Shown: in pieces, positions 26,001 to 34,811 of the stretch
Position numbering within the stretch: position 1 is the first letter of the stretch
Layout of the letters: every line of letters starts with the position of its first letter
Translations under genes and position numbers: made by a program
NCBI GenBank assembly: GCA_016292745.1
Contig: JAEDFO010000020.1
Location: forward strand, 1-35,197
Reading direction: 5' to 3'
DNA: 35,197 nucleotides
Source: Muribaculaceae bacterium
GTDB taxonomy: Bacteria; Bacteroidota; Bacteroidia; Bacteroidales; Muribaculaceae
The notes under the pieces: model-generated
Told to the model about the DNA's origin: nothing
The model's database searches: none
The model's input: only the letters and a program-made list of their open reading frames with translations

Positions 26001-29000
26001 CAACTTCCTCCGTTGCCCGAAGATGTGGCTGATTTCCTCGACGGCGGCACTCACGGTGCTTCGCAAAGCGACAGCAAATCAACTGCCTTGAAGGCTCAGG
26101 GCGATATTAAGAAGAAATTCGACGCTTTGTCAATCGAACTCGGCGGTGGCGTGATGCTCGGTGCTTCGGCTTGGGGCAAAATCAGGTTCGACCTTGGTCT
26201 TATCTACGGCAAACTCGGCGCAGAAGCCGGTCTCGACGTGGTGGCTGCTAAACTGCCCGCCGATGCCGCCTGCGTAAACCTTTCGAATGGCCCTGGCTTA
26301 AAAGGTGCCGATGGTAGCCGCTGGTATTTCCGTGGTCAGCTCTACGCTTACCTCTATGCTAAGTTCGGATTACATATATATCTTGGATTCTGGAACGGCG
26401 ACATCGACCTTGTAGACTGCGGTATTGGTGGTGTGCTCCGATGCGCTCTTCCTAACCCAAATTACTTCGAGGGTAAGGCACGCATCAAGATTAAACTTCT
26501 CGGCGGTCTTGTAAAAATCGACAAGAAGTTCACATTCGAGTGCGGCGACTATTGCCAGATGTTCCTGGGTAACGCTCTCGACAACTTCGAACTCTTCAGT
26601 TACCCATCAATCGGCACTATGGATGCCGAGGCATTCATCGAGGCATGCGCCAACGGTAATCCTTCGGGCGCGGCAAGCGTGGACGAATCAACAGGCAACC
26701 CCTACGAAGTGGAGGCTGATAAGGCGTCGGCATTCGTCATCACTAACGCCGACCTCGACACCGACATCAGCATCGTTGACCCAACTGACCTTGACAAGGT
26801 GCAGAATACCTCGGATATCACCAACGAAAACGGCTTGACCAGCCGCGCTTCGCGTAAGTTCAAATTCATAATACCTAACAATATAGTGACAATCTACGAA
26901 GCCACTTCCCCGTCACAACTTGGTAAAATCAAAACAACAACAATCAATGACACTACCAAGCTGAAGGAATGGATACCGAGCACCACTTGCAAGAGTTATT
27001 CATATCAGATTGTCAACCAAGGCACCAAAATGTCGTTGAAGAATTTCAAACCGACTGCCGGTAAATACTATTGCGTGAAGATGACGGGTATATCTCTTGA
27101 ATACCGAGGAGGTGCCTACGTCCATCCCGAAGCGTGGGATGCCGAAGCTAAGGAATATGTTAACAAGCCTTGGTCGCAGACTCGCTATTTCTTCTTCAAG
27201 GCTGCGGATGCAAAGCCCGACTCGTACTATGAGGCGCTTGAATCGCTTCAGCCGGTGACAAAACTTGCATTCCCCGCAAAATACACTGCTGAAGGTCCTC
27301 AGCTCGTTGTTGAGGCTGCTGGTTTAGGTAATTCATACGCTAATGAGTGCAAGATTCCTGCAATTGTTGCCGACATGCGTGCTCCGGTCATCTCGCTCAA
27401 CGGCAAATACAAGGACAAGATGTTCCAGAAAGGCCGTCTGCAATGGGAGGTTCGCAGTTCCGCCGACGACGAACTGCTCGACTCTGTGCCTAATGTGTGG
27501 ATTGAAACCAGTGAATACTCGGTACTGACCCCTGAACGCGAACTCAAGTTTAATGCCGGCACCAATATAAAACATGTTCTCCTGAAGCATATCTACGAGG
27601 AAGATGCGCTCAAAGTCGATTGGGTGCAAGTGTTGAACGTAAAGCGTGCGTTTGGCAGCAAAGCGGCTGCTCAGGAGTATGCCGAAAGCTGGATTGAACA
27701 GAAGTACGGCGATAATTTAAATAATTTCCAAATATCAATTCTGGGGGCTCCTAATAAGAGTCAGACAACAAGCACTACTCTTTCAAAGAATTTGGTATCG
27801 GCAGTGGCGGCAAGCACCACAAATTATAATGTGACTATATATCATAGAGAACTTGTCCCAGCAAAGAGGAGGGTTGAGAACGTGCTCTACTCTCAGTATC
27901 TAACCGGTGTTGATGACTACAAGATGTTCAACAAGGGTGGCATTGGCTATTATGGCGACATGTTCACCGGACAAGTCCTCACCGAAATTGAATATCCGAG
28001 TGCTCTCGTAACGTCGTACACCGACTCCGACCTTCTGGGCGTTCTCGACGGCAACGCCAACGAGTCGGTTATGAAATACAACGGCATTCCTATGGTGGCC
28101 ACCTCACCTCAACGATATCTGAGCTTTATCGGCAACATGTCGATGGTTGGTGGATACCGGATTGAGTTCAGCGATTACAACCTTGACATCACCACGTCGG
28201 AGTCGTTGATTCTGGACGGTCCTATGGGTACATATCAGGGTAAACTCAACAAAAAGACCAATACGAAGCAGTCGCAGATTGACGGCGGAGCTGCTAAAAT
28301 TGGTAATATTCTGTATGCAACATACGACCAATTCAGCAATATGGGTATGTTACATCCGTTGTATATGGCCACTACCGACTCAATGGCTTCATATATGTAT
28401 AACATGCCTAACCCGACTGCGTCAAACGCCGGTATGCACAGTTATTTCGACACTCACCCCGATGATTATATCGACTACATTGATAGAGTCAGTTCAAACG
28501 TGGAAGCATTGAGTGTCACATGGGCGAGTTTTCTATATGCAATAACGAAGTCATCCACATCCACCATTAGGAATTTCCTAAACGACCAGGCTGACTATTA
28601 CGACTATTATGCATACCCGTATCAGAAAGACGACAGCAAAAAATACCATTTCTATTTCCCGTCGTATCAGTTCGGTATATTGGCTACATCTCATCCAGAC
28701 CGTTCGTGTAAAATTGAATCGGCAGTCGAGGTGCAATACAGCGGTATGCGTCATGAGCGTATCGCAGGTACTACGGTTCCTCGATGGATATACAACCTGT
28801 CGAAAGATGGTTCTGCCACTGAAATCGAATACAAATCGGCCAAGGCGCTCAAACTTATCAAGAGCATGTCGTTCATGCGATATCGCTGCAACGTGTGGAA
28901 TTTCAGGTTGATGTGCTGGGATGTCTACAATAACACGACATATCCTTTCGGTGTCAACAACACCAAATACTGTCCTTCGACCCCATATGTTAAACAATAT

Positions 29001-29015
29001 CCTTTCGGTAAATAA
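20082..29015 (+). CDS. Giant secreted surface protein, 2977 residues, with five tandem Ig-like repeats
   Basis: A signal peptide follows either Met1 or Met7 (MKFFRNIAIIIATLLTTLSV). Residues about 25-185 form an N-terminal domain (VNITPVQPILPP at its start, LPEGTYELILNVYRWDP at its end). Five tandem Ig/Fn3-like repeats then begin near 188, 334, 480, 627 and 781. Each starts like (S/A)P-x-x-(I/W)-x-P, passes through P-x-(I/F)-x-W-x-x-P and YD-x-(R/K)I, and ends with a Y/F-x-x-x-V strand. A new module starts near 934 (KGKTVKVGEYDLVLDGEL). A Ser-rich linker lies near 1288. Long beta-rich repetitive segments follow to about 2190, including GQLYAYLYAKFGLHIYLGFW and an LPNPNYFEGKARIKIKLLGG segment, which resemble other Bacteroidetes giant proteins from memory. 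The C-terminal 750 residues show no known sorting signal. NCBI's TANFOR-type annotation may apply, unverified. No enzymatic motif is seen. Confidence 0.85.
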   Translation: MKKQDIMKFFRNIAIIIATLLTTLSVWAEDISVNITPVQPILPPHVAYYMTNPGQYFNISVQNNTLEAQNIYFGVRLTQLTGTENIDIYVPGSPYLPKTPTVVNASQTKVLNAVEMRQMFNHVPFNAIKMPESMYDNVLSNSFGLLPEGTYELILNVYRWDPYASTPAMLNDPTLSRCTFQVCYNASAPSWIEPLMHGSGNSVYGDMVYSVSALKPMFQWMPPVVNCGITPRAFTYDFKIVEMVQSESPEYLMEYAPTFYEVKNLTVPQCILPYNVTNYFVEGKIYAAQVTVHSNSTQEGSLDYILLENGGKGEIRLFSMTDFSADSNSKTDYSAPVIIHPEASAATSLNKWAILSPDDPVIRWKAPVKSGVSVNTAKFKYDVRIFSFPSSYELSADGAAKIIENENPIYVQSSLPDGTTEFRLPESATKLLNSKSDETFIVEVWAKPDTVAGDWSKFNFAAEGHSTPTIFTYSQTVIRPAQFMTPVQMASIDGLSFARLPRIYKNSPTVTWSSYTIDSGKLPDGVSVTYAIKIVKSTSDYELTVKSAASALNELTPVAMEENLTDCSWSIPKSVFTDGDDQAFFMRVITKLDGPADVIKEMKLTSGGLSEVAAVVLSSTEKPTTYSAPKFIQPTPLSERKSDSDGRIDSQLPMIRWEAPSMTGETDKAVEFTYDLRIVKPTAEHTTDIETVEKAIDNSEVVYERKGISGTRFIIPQDIIAKIDTTKLYPMRVTANPDTTVNGKKYAYDNKGRSLPALGYFSTVDRSGKIEYADTLNNFENPRIVEPTFLDENGCRKTFLYSDIPVSWRKPAYYGGYGAIDADSVKFEYDVEIFAADTYLSRDEMYERGPVHKLEKLTELSDTIRWDDIKEKVTENSYCLVRVVPHAVNDSTTVFTNDEINVVDFAMADLMTRNYYNCESRVSFTNTSPTQKKVDDLKGKTVKVGEYDLVLDGELTAVEGKAGMFKGNGHVPWSPISIKWELEVQFDSLVINTDDRVISGVVETWGGPDNKMSSSECIEKLMSDWGLNNIIADTGIPYADKIQSAVNSEISGLAEQFNIADYYNEITKGWATAKNFITGGPIGFPMEIPEKYNPSPVSLQITKMKFTPKYATMDLIGTFVIPDTEVTENQILVFGAPRLCISPESLIPEGGTVALLKDFTVKDPKSDFDFTFKAPSDITTPEDGCFVIWSDGKFAALSADFEMSMPNLKKVVDGEATEDNPKLRLQAKIMKWDNWLAKGHLDSFEAEGAPGFTFGSTDVIIDYSRLENHPQCGSSVFPNDYKWSELGLSSSNSSSSEGSDDAVVNNSINCWTGMYIPSIEMMLPESMSVNGEDRIKMSITNMLVDKSGITMNAGFKDLINYKAGENGTIGGFAFSMDNIYVNVQQNEFRKFAFDGTLQIPLFSGEVKYDCEIAALSVKDNDKNKKGYAYVFRTRQIEDLNFDFFLGNLTLEKALTYFLVEAYDKYTGDKKDETVTNVELCVGGTVDIAGKDKINEYLGKLPFDLKMPGLKFCKMRLANNAGWETQYDDKKLQEARNKRQAEMMNEVGENWWNTDTTYVFGDKNKVYLNWGQWGYASPEKTIGPFTFTLAEYGLDINTGDNNSAVLSFNFGGDITLDAGLGIKGGTSLSICAEITNITDINNIGIKFKEVKFNKIRVNVKNNQLDISGSLELVDTDTRTGYSGTLDVDIMDLFALKGTGGFYKEQRSDGDGSYQWGYFVLTSEKIEIAPVSLYDIVGGFYINARRKSSESDSDYSAEPLEGCNGIILGMGLKMGDGSTFNGKFGATVLINEGKLATLKFTGDVKCAGIIDAGVNFVYENTPVDKYFKFDATVDYSADFGVGGALEGIQNAIGEMQKLNDKFQGYADKLSSDALGNVMGDKSENKASNSKELKDVEGGDDSSTALGKLHIELSLKVTFRKEGVNLKRPDWYVWIGHPDKDKRCYFKFVDFHSDIVTVDIGADAYVCFGSELPNNGQLPPLPEDVADFLDGGTHGASQSDSKSTALKAQGDIKKKFDALSIELGGGVMLGASAWGKIRFDLGLIYGKLGAEAGLDVVAAKLPADAACVNLSNGPGLKGADGSRWYFRGQLYAYLYAKFGLHIYLGFWNGDIDLVDCGIGGVLRCALPNPNYFEGKARIKIKLLGGLVKIDKKFTFECGDYCQMFLGNALDNFELFSYPSIGTMDAEAFIEACANGNPSGAASVDESTGNPYEVEADKASAFVITNADLDTDISIVDPTDLDKVQNTSDITNENGLTSRASRKFKFIIPNNIVTIYEATSPSQLGKIKTTTINDTTKLKEWIPSTTCKSYSYQIVNQGTKMSLKNFKPTAGKYYCVKMTGISLEYRGGAYVHPEAWDAEAKEYVNKPWSQTRYFFFKAADAKPDSYYEALESLQPVTKLAFPAKYTAEGPQLVVEAAGLGNSYANECKIPAIVADMRAPVISLNGKYKDKMFQKGRLQWEVRSSADDELLDSVPNVWIETSEYSVLTPERELKFNAGTNIKHVLLKHIYEEDALKVDWVQVLNVKRAFGSKAAAQEYAESWIEQKYGDNLNNFQISILGAPNKSQTTSTTLSKNLVSAVAASTTNYNVTIYHRELVPAKRRVENVLYSQYLTGVDDYKMFNKGGIGYYGDMFTGQVLTEIEYPSALVTSYTDSDLLGVLDGNANESVMKYNGIPMVATSPQRYLSFIGNMSMVGGYRIEFSDYNLDITTSESLILDGPMGTYQGKLNKKTNTKQSQIDGGAAKIGNILYATYDQFSNMGMLHPLYMATTDSMASYMYNMPNPTASNAGMHSYFDTHPDDYIDYIDRVSSNVEALSVTWASFLYAITKSSTSTIRNFLNDQADYYDYYAYPYQKDDSKKYHFYFPSYQFGILATSHPDRSCKIESAVEVQYSGMRHERIAGTTVPRWIYNLSKDGSATEIEYKSAKALKLIKSMSFMRYRCNVWNFRLMCWDVYNNTTYPFGVNNTKYCPSTPYVKQYPFGK

Positions 29016-29034
29016 TATAGTTAGAGAAAACGAA

Positions 29035-31338
29035 ATGAAAGAAACTAATAAAATGAAATATCTGCTCCGGGTGGCGCTGGCTTTCGCTCTCCTGCCTGCC
29101 TTGGGCTTGAACGGAATGGCTTTCCCTCAGAACGAAGTTTCGGTGCCTGAATCTGCCACGACATCGGACGAATCGCTCGACTCAATCGACACGGCGCCAC
29201 CTAAGCACGTGAAGATGGAACTGTTGGCACGTGCCTACGGCGACAGTATTGTCCTCCGCTGGGCTGTCGACCGATTCCCGGAGTGGCTATATCTGTCGGA
29301 AACCGGTGTCAATGTGCTCCGCCTTGACCATGCCTCAACATCCCTGAAGTTCGACACCGTCGCCTTGGGAGTGAAGCCGTTGCCCCTCGCCGAGATGTAC
29401 AAGCGATTCCCCGAAAGCGACTCTACGGCGCTGCTCGCCATGGGTTCGCTCTACGGTACCGGTAGCCTCACCGCCGAGATGACTCCTTGGACGCCGGGCT
29501 CAATGGGTGCTTTCGTCGATATCGAGCAAGACCAGAAGATGCGTCTTGCGGTGGCTTTTCTCGCTGCCGAATGGCGTCCCGACCTTGCCGACGCTCTCGG
29601 TCTGCGAATCGTTGACCGAAACGTCAAGAAAGGACATGTCTACGACTACGTCATTCGTCCCACAGTGCCCGACACAGCAAAATTCTTCCTCATCGACGCT
29701 GGTAGCATCAGGGGGCTCAAAAACGAGAAATTCCGCCCGCAACCTTACGACGTGACTCTGACCGATTCAATCACAGGGCATGGTAAGACCACACTGCGCT
29801 GGAACGACGACCAGAACGGCACATTCGAAATCTACCGTCGTCCCAAGGGCGCTAAAGAGTGGACTCACGTCAACGCTCGGCCATACCTTCCGCCGTACAA
29901 ATTCGGGTTCGACAACGAGGACGCTATCTATGCTGCCACGGTCGACTCGCTCGGTACATACGAATTTGCCGTGCAGGCTCACGACGCATTCGGCGACCTC
30001 ACCGAGATGTCAAAACCGCTGACCGTCAGTTTCCCCGACCTCATGCCTCCATTGCCTCCGATTATCACCCAAATCTTCATAGAGCGTCCTAACCTCGAGG
30101 ACCCCGCCGCTGAGGTGTGGGCAAACATCCATTTCAGTAAGGATACCATCGAGAACGACTTTGTGCGTTATGTGCCGATGTATTACAACGAGCGCGACAG
30201 CCTCAAGACGTGGCGTCTGCTCACCAACCAGTATGTCGCTCCCGACGACACCGTGATTCGTGTCGATGTGACTCACGTTTCCACCGGAATGATTACCATC
30301 GCCGCCGTCGACACCGCCGAGAACATGGGATACGCCATGCCTACACTGCTGCGTGTGGCCGACCTCAAGCCGCCGGTGGCTCCAACTAACCTCGTGGCTA
30401 TCCCAAAAATCACTGGTGAGATTCTGCTCACCTGGAATATGCCCGACAGCCTCGACGTGCAGCACTACGAGGTGTTCTACGCCAACGACCGCAGCCACCA
30501 TTTCGTCTCTGCCGTCGACAACGAGATGGTTATATCACGTGCATGGCAAGATACGGTTGCCATCAACGCCAACCAGCGCTACATCTACTACACTGTCCGC
30601 GCTCGCGACTACGCCCGAAACATCGGACCATTCTCCGACACCATTCAGGTGCTCCGTCCAAACCCGTATCCACCTACCGAAGCCCATCTCGACTCAACAT
30701 ATACCACTAACGATAAAGTATATATGCGCTGGGCCGTGGGTGGCGAGGAATATATCGCCAAACACTTCCTCAAGCGCAAGATGGAGTCGGAACCCGAAGA
30801 CCGATGGACTACTATCGCAGTCCTCGACGGCGACAGCGTAGCCGCTGCCGGACATCTGTTCGAGTACACCGACCATCCGGCTATAAATCGAAAAGACCGA
30901 TATGAGTATTGTGTCGAGACTATCAGTCTCTGGGATGTCAAATCAAAACCGTCAGCCTCGTTGCTCACCCGCATCCGCGGTGAAAACGTGGTGTCGGGTA
31001 TCGAACTCAAGGCTTATGCCGTTTATGACGAACGAAATGGTGAGATACGATTGGCGTGGGAACACGGACAACTTCCTGTTTCGGCTCCGTATTTCTATTG
31101 TATCTATAGAAAAACTGCCGCCGCCGACTTCTCTTTCATTACCAACGCACAAAGCAGCGAACGCCTCTTCACCGACCGACACATACTGCCCGGAGAGACG
31201 AACCAATACTATATCACCATCCGTTTCAAGGACGGCCGCGGCACCATGCCGTCGAACGTGGTGTCAGTGACGGCGCCTAAGAAACAGAACTCCGATAGCA
31301 ACTCATCAACCTCTAAAGTCTCAGAAAATAACAAATGA
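29035..31338 (+). CDS. Secreted multi-fibronectin type III protein
   Basis: The ATG at 29035 (19 bp after the giant gene) starts a 767-residue protein with a signal peptide (MKYLLRVALAFALLPALGL after six residues). The in-frame ATG at 28921 would lie inside the giant gene and is rejected. The chain contains several Fn3-like sandwiches: one around TTLRWNDDQNGTFEIYRRP, a clear one at PPVAPTNLVAIPKITGEI with LLTWNMPDSLDVQHYEVFY and YTVRARDYARNIGPFS, and another at KVYMRWAVGGEEYIAKHFLKR. The last, near the C terminus, has EIRLAWEHGQLP and FYCIYRKT. No catalytic residues, lipobox or sorting domain is visible; the tail is Ser/Asn-rich. Its stop overlaps the next start (ATGA at 31335-31338), so translation is probably coupled to the lipoprotein. 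A structural partner of the giant protein is the likely role. Confidence 0.8.
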   Translation: MKETNKMKYLLRVALAFALLPALGLNGMAFPQNEVSVPESATTSDESLDSIDTAPPKHVKMELLARAYGDSIVLRWAVDRFPEWLYLSETGVNVLRLDHASTSLKFDTVALGVKPLPLAEMYKRFPESDSTALLAMGSLYGTGSLTAEMTPWTPGSMGAFVDIEQDQKMRLAVAFLAAEWRPDLADALGLRIVDRNVKKGHVYDYVIRPTVPDTAKFFLIDAGSIRGLKNEKFRPQPYDVTLTDSITGHGKTTLRWNDDQNGTFEIYRRPKGAKEWTHVNARPYLPPYKFGFDNEDAIYAATVDSLGTYEFAVQAHDAFGDLTEMSKPLTVSFPDLMPPLPPIITQIFIERPNLEDPAAEVWANIHFSKDTIENDFVRYVPMYYNERDSLKTWRLLTNQYVAPDDTVIRVDVTHVSTGMITIAAVDTAENMGYAMPTLLRVADLKPPVAPTNLVAIPKITGEILLTWNMPDSLDVQHYEVFYANDRSHHFVSAVDNEMVISRAWQDTVAINANQRYIYYTVRARDYARNIGPFSDTIQVLRPNPYPPTEAHLDSTYTTNDKVYMRWAVGGEEYIAKHFLKRKMESEPEDRWTTIAVLDGDSVAAAGHLFEYTDHPAINRKDRYEYCVETISLWDVKSKPSASLLTRIRGENVVSGIELKAYAVYDERNGEIRLAWEHGQLPVSAPYFYCIYRKTAAADFSFITNAQSSERLFTDRHILPGETNQYYITIRFKDGRGTMPSNVVSVTAPKKQNSDSNSSTSKVSENNK

Positions 31339-32084
31339 AATATCTGATACATACCATTGCCTTCCTGTTGCTGCTCACCACGACGGCATGCGGTGACTTT
31401 TTCTTATTCGAGGACGAATCCGACATATGGGACGGGGTTTCAATGCGTGTGCTCTGCGACTCAACATACGTCATGGAGGGCGACACGATGGCGCTAAACG
31501 TAGCATTCACCCCGATGAATCCCGACGACGGTTCGGTGTACTGGTTGCTCCCCGACACCATCACCGCAAAGGTGCGCGACAACAAATTGATTGCCAAGAA
31601 CGCCGGTGAACTTGACCTTGTTGCCATATCCAACAACGGCCGCATTTCTGACACCGTGCGCGTAACCGTCTTTGAGCGATGGAACACGGAGCGCCTCGAG
31701 TACTCTAACATGCACGACATGGTGATTTTCGCTCACATCACTGTCGACGGTGAAGAGTGGGACTCAGAGACGCAGGAGGTGGTGGCTTTCGTCAACGGCA
31801 GCCCTGCTGGAAAGGCCGTCGAAAAGGAAGCCAACGGCATCAAATACGCGCTTATCCGAGTGTTCTCATACTCCGATGAATACGGTGGACTCATATCGCT
31901 GCGCTGCTACGACCGCTCGCGGTTCCGTCTGTTCCGCATAGAACGCGACATAGAATTCAACGTCAGCCCAACCCTGGGGACGCTCTCAAATCTCTACCAA
32001 GTCGACCTGCAGCCATACTGGCCGATGTACAAAGACGATGACGCCGACGATTATATCGACGACATTTTCAATTCAGAATATTAG
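31335..32084 (+). CDS. Lipoprotein with Ig-like and AFVNG-type domains
   Basis: This 249-residue protein has a lipobox LTTTAC with lipidated Cys19. Residues about 35-120 look like a bacterial Ig-like (Big_2-type) domain (MRVLCDSTYVMEGDTMALN, then KNAGELDLVAIS). Residues about 130-225 contain VVAFVNGSPAGKAV and SLRCYDRSRFRLF, a domain shared with the N terminus of the 966-residue protein at 15144. The C terminus is strongly acidic (YKDDDADDYIDDIF). The acidic residues soon after Cys19 (FEDESD) could help surface export of the lipoprotein, but they do not sit at the canonical position. Its start overlaps the stop of the Fn3 gene by 4 nt, and the next gene begins 20 bp later. It probably anchors part of the surface complex to the outer membrane. 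Confidence 0.8.
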   Translation: MKYLIHTIAFLLLLTTTACGDFFLFEDESDIWDGVSMRVLCDSTYVMEGDTMALNVAFTPMNPDDGSVYWLLPDTITAKVRDNKLIAKNAGELDLVAISNNGRISDTVRVTVFERWNTERLEYSNMHDMVIFAHITVDGEEWDSETQEVVAFVNGSPAGKAVEKEANGIKYALIRVFSYSDEYGGLISLRCYDRSRFRLFRIERDIEFNVSPTLGTLSNLYQVDLQPYWPMYKDDDADDYIDDIFNSEY

Positions 32085-32104
32085 ACATCTTTATAATAAT
32101 CACA

Positions 32105-34714
32105 ATGAAGAAAACCAGCATATTTTTCGCACTGTTTGCTCTCCTAATTCTTCCGGCATGCACGCTCTCGCTCGAAGTACCGGAAGAACCCAATTCCGAC
32201 GCCTCCGGAGATAGCACCACTCAGACGGGCGACGGCATAACCTCTCCGCGAACCGAAGTGAACGAATACGGCATTGCGACATACCAATTCAAGAAGGGAG
32301 TACGTGTGCTCGACGAGACATACCGGCCATACCTCCTGTTGGCAAAGAAGAATACAAGAGAAGTGCCCGACTCCGTGCAGTTTAAGACATATCTCTATTT
32401 CGCCAATAACACACCCGCCGACATGATTCCCCAGCGAGGCGAACTGATTGGCGCACATCATCTCGAAAGCGTGTTCGACTTCACCCTAATCGACAAGGTC
32501 GACGCCGTAGAACGCGAAGGCGATATGTTTAAAGTCATCTCTCACTCCGTGGAATTGAACGACATATTCGAGACCTTCAATGCTGAACTCTTCCTCGACC
32601 TTGTGAACGATGGTGCTGATTCCATCAACAGCCGCAGCGGCGAATGTGGCGTGCATTTCGAAGGCGCGTATTACCGGCAACTCCACTCTCGCTCCGATGA
32701 CGAAGATATTATGACCGGCGATAAACCTCTGGCTACTGTCTGCATAGCCAGCGATGGCTCGAAAAAACCTCAGCAAGCATTCCCGCTTCTGGGTTCCTTG
32801 GACTGGACCAAACCGGTAAACGTGGATGGAAAACTGGAAAATGTAAAAAAGTCTCTCGACGCTGGAAACGACTGCAACTTCTTCATGGGCAAGCAAATAC
32901 ACTCCACTTTCAATACAAAAATATCACTGACAGGCATCGATGTCAAGATGGCGAACACCGTACAGACGGCCCTCGGTATCGAAGGTCGCAAATTCAAAGG
33001 CACCATCTCGCAGGGGGTGGCAGCGACGGAAGGGTCGGACGTGGAATCGGACGGATTTTTCCCCACTGTGGGATTCAAACACTACGAATACCAACTTCAG
33101 GTGCCCGATCTCATTGGCATACCGGTACCCGTAGGGCCGGTTCTGGTAACGATATGTTTCGGATTCAGCATAATCGAAGATATGGCTTTCGACCTCCAGG
33201 CATCCGATTCATTCCATTTTGAAAACGCCATCACCGACAAGAACTTCGTGTTCGGAGCTTCTGACAAGGACGCAAAGGTCAAAAAGAAGAACGTGCCGTC
33301 GAGATACTGGGTGGAGAACGACGGCACAGTAAAATTCAAACATGGGTCGCGCACCACGTTCGAAATCATCGTGGGTTTCACCCTCGGCGTCAAACAGGTG
33401 GAAAGTGCTAAAGCACTTGTGGCTACGCAGACGCTGAAAGGCATTGTAAAGAAAAGTGCCGTCGAAGCCTTAAAAACCAGTACAATTTCCCTGCCGTCGT
33501 TCAAACCGTTAGTAATACGCGTGTTGTTCACCTACAAGGACGTCAATTACAGCGACAACTCAAAAGTGATTCCATCGACATTGAAGTACAACAAAAGAAC
33601 TTATTACTGTGGCGGCAACGCAAGCCGGACTTCATCCCTGTCAATCGGTGTAGGTGCACGTTTCCTTCAACTAAGCGGCTTAGGCGGTGCCGTAGGTGAT
33701 CTCGGTGATGCTCTTGCCGATGAAATCGGACAGGAGAACATCAACAACGTATATAACGCGCTTGACAGACTGCGTAGCGCACTATCAACGCCCACCGCAA
33801 ACGGAACCATCTGGAGTTCTACATCGTCGAAGTTCGCAACATTCGACTGCGATTTCGATTATGAAAAAGAGGACTTCCAAATTAAATGCGAGGTAACTCT
33901 CGAGCCGAATAAAGTGGAAGACACCCATTTATCGGATGAAACATTCGCCAACCGCATTTTCTCTAACCTGCAACTGTTTGTATTGGATATGGACGACAAT
34001 GTGATTGCCGTCGGAAAGCCATCGGGCTCGGCTCCCGGATATCTCAACTCAATTGTAGAGGAGGAAAACGCCTACGAAAAAATTTACGCCGGAAAGGATT
34101 ATGAATATGAGTTCACACTGCCCGCGGATTACGCCCTCAAGGGGTTCAAACTGGTGCCGGCATACTGCGAATATTACAAGGAGAACGGCACTGCAAGCAT
34201 TGTCGGTTGGTCAAGGACATATATGTACGACATCCCGAGGACAGTCTATTCAAAAGGCACTATTGGCGCGATTAAATACCCCAAATTCCGCCGATTCAAA
34301 GAAGAGGTAGAAAACAATTCAGGCAACAACATAGCGTTCATCTTCGAAGGTAATTACGTGATTGATGCCGACGACAATGACGACCGCACCGATTCGAACA
34401 TTTACGCCGAAATACATGGACTTGATCAAGCCGGAAATGTAGTGCTTGAAGGCACCATGACATTCAAGGGCGACAAGAATGTCAGAGCAGGGGCAATCAA
34501 AGGCCTCTGCACCCTGATGATTGATAACTCCAGCACCTACGTTGATAAAGTTTCCGTTCGGCTCTATTACAAGACCAAAAAACAAATGCCGATAACCACA
34601 TATACGATTCAAATTCCCCATAATGAAATCGGATATTCTGACGTATGGCTTATATCTAAAAACGACCTCGATGGTTACTTCAGGAAAGGCTATTCTATCG
34701 GCTACGCCTATTAA
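32105..34714 (+). CDS. Large lipoprotein of unknown function, 869 residues
   Basis: The lipobox LILPAC places the lipidated cysteine at residue 19, followed by a Glu/Asp/Ser/Thr-rich linker (about 20-50). The rest is a globular, mostly beta-rich protein without a family I recognise. Notable stretches are FKKGVRVLDETYRPYLLLAKK near 63-83, LIDKVDAVEREGDMFKV near 130, a hydrophobic LIGIPVPVGPVLVTICFGFS near 338, and a Gly-rich LSIGVGARFLQLSGLGGAVG near 516 that could insert in or line a membrane. A C-terminal beta-sandwich-like segment includes SNIYAEIHGLDQAGNVVLEG. No catalytic motif is seen. It is the last gene of the five-gene unit, with a terminator 24 bp after its stop. It is likely an outer-membrane-anchored partner of the giant protein; this is inferred from position only. 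Confidence 0.75.
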   Translation: MKKTSIFFALFALLILPACTLSLEVPEEPNSDASGDSTTQTGDGITSPRTEVNEYGIATYQFKKGVRVLDETYRPYLLLAKKNTREVPDSVQFKTYLYFANNTPADMIPQRGELIGAHHLESVFDFTLIDKVDAVEREGDMFKVISHSVELNDIFETFNAELFLDLVNDGADSINSRSGECGVHFEGAYYRQLHSRSDDEDIMTGDKPLATVCIASDGSKKPQQAFPLLGSLDWTKPVNVDGKLENVKKSLDAGNDCNFFMGKQIHSTFNTKISLTGIDVKMANTVQTALGIEGRKFKGTISQGVAATEGSDVESDGFFPTVGFKHYEYQLQVPDLIGIPVPVGPVLVTICFGFSIIEDMAFDLQASDSFHFENAITDKNFVFGASDKDAKVKKKNVPSRYWVENDGTVKFKHGSRTTFEIIVGFTLGVKQVESAKALVATQTLKGIVKKSAVEALKTSTISLPSFKPLVIRVLFTYKDVNYSDNSKVIPSTLKYNKRTYYCGGNASRTSSLSIGVGARFLQLSGLGGAVGDLGDALADEIGQENINNVYNALDRLRSALSTPTANGTIWSSTSSKFATFDCDFDYEKEDFQIKCEVTLEPNKVEDTHLSDETFANRIFSNLQLFVLDMDDNVIAVGKPSGSAPGYLNSIVEEENAYEKIYAGKDYEYEFTLPADYALKGFKLVPAYCEYYKENGTASIVGWSRTYMYDIPRTVYSKGTIGAIKYPKFRRFKEEVENNSGNNIAFIFEGNYVIDADDNDDRTDSNIYAEIHGLDQAGNVVLEGTMTFKGDKNVRAGAIKGLCTLMIDNSSTYVDKVSVRLYYKTKKQMPITTYTIQIPHNEIGYSDVWLISKNDLDGYFRKGYSIGYAY

Positions 34715-34737
34715 ACCACCTACAACCCCATATCCTT

Positions 34738-34777
34738 TTGCAGCCCTGGGCCATCATCACCCGAGGCTGCAACTTTT
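34738..34777 (+). terminator. Terminator of the surface-protein operon
   Basis: TTGCAGCC (34738-34745) pairs perfectly with GGCTGCAA (34765-34772), followed by CTTTTT. It lies 24 bp after the stop of the last lipoprotein gene and ends the transcription unit before hairpin cluster 2. Confidence 0.8.
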
Positions 34778-34811
34778 TCACCCACCCCCTGCCGCCAAAC
34801 GCATTATGGGT

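Noticed and set aside
28921..29034. Upstream in-frame start for the Fn3 protein, inside the giant gene
   Set aside because: The added 38 residues precede an obvious signal peptide and overlap the giant coding region by 95 bp. The ATG at 29035 is the better start.
32022..32060. Epitope-tag-like acidic stretch (YKDDDADDY) near the C terminus of the 249-residue lipoprotein
   Set aside because: It is a natural Asp-rich tail, differs from the FLAG sequence, and sits in normal operon context; no sign of engineering elsewhere.
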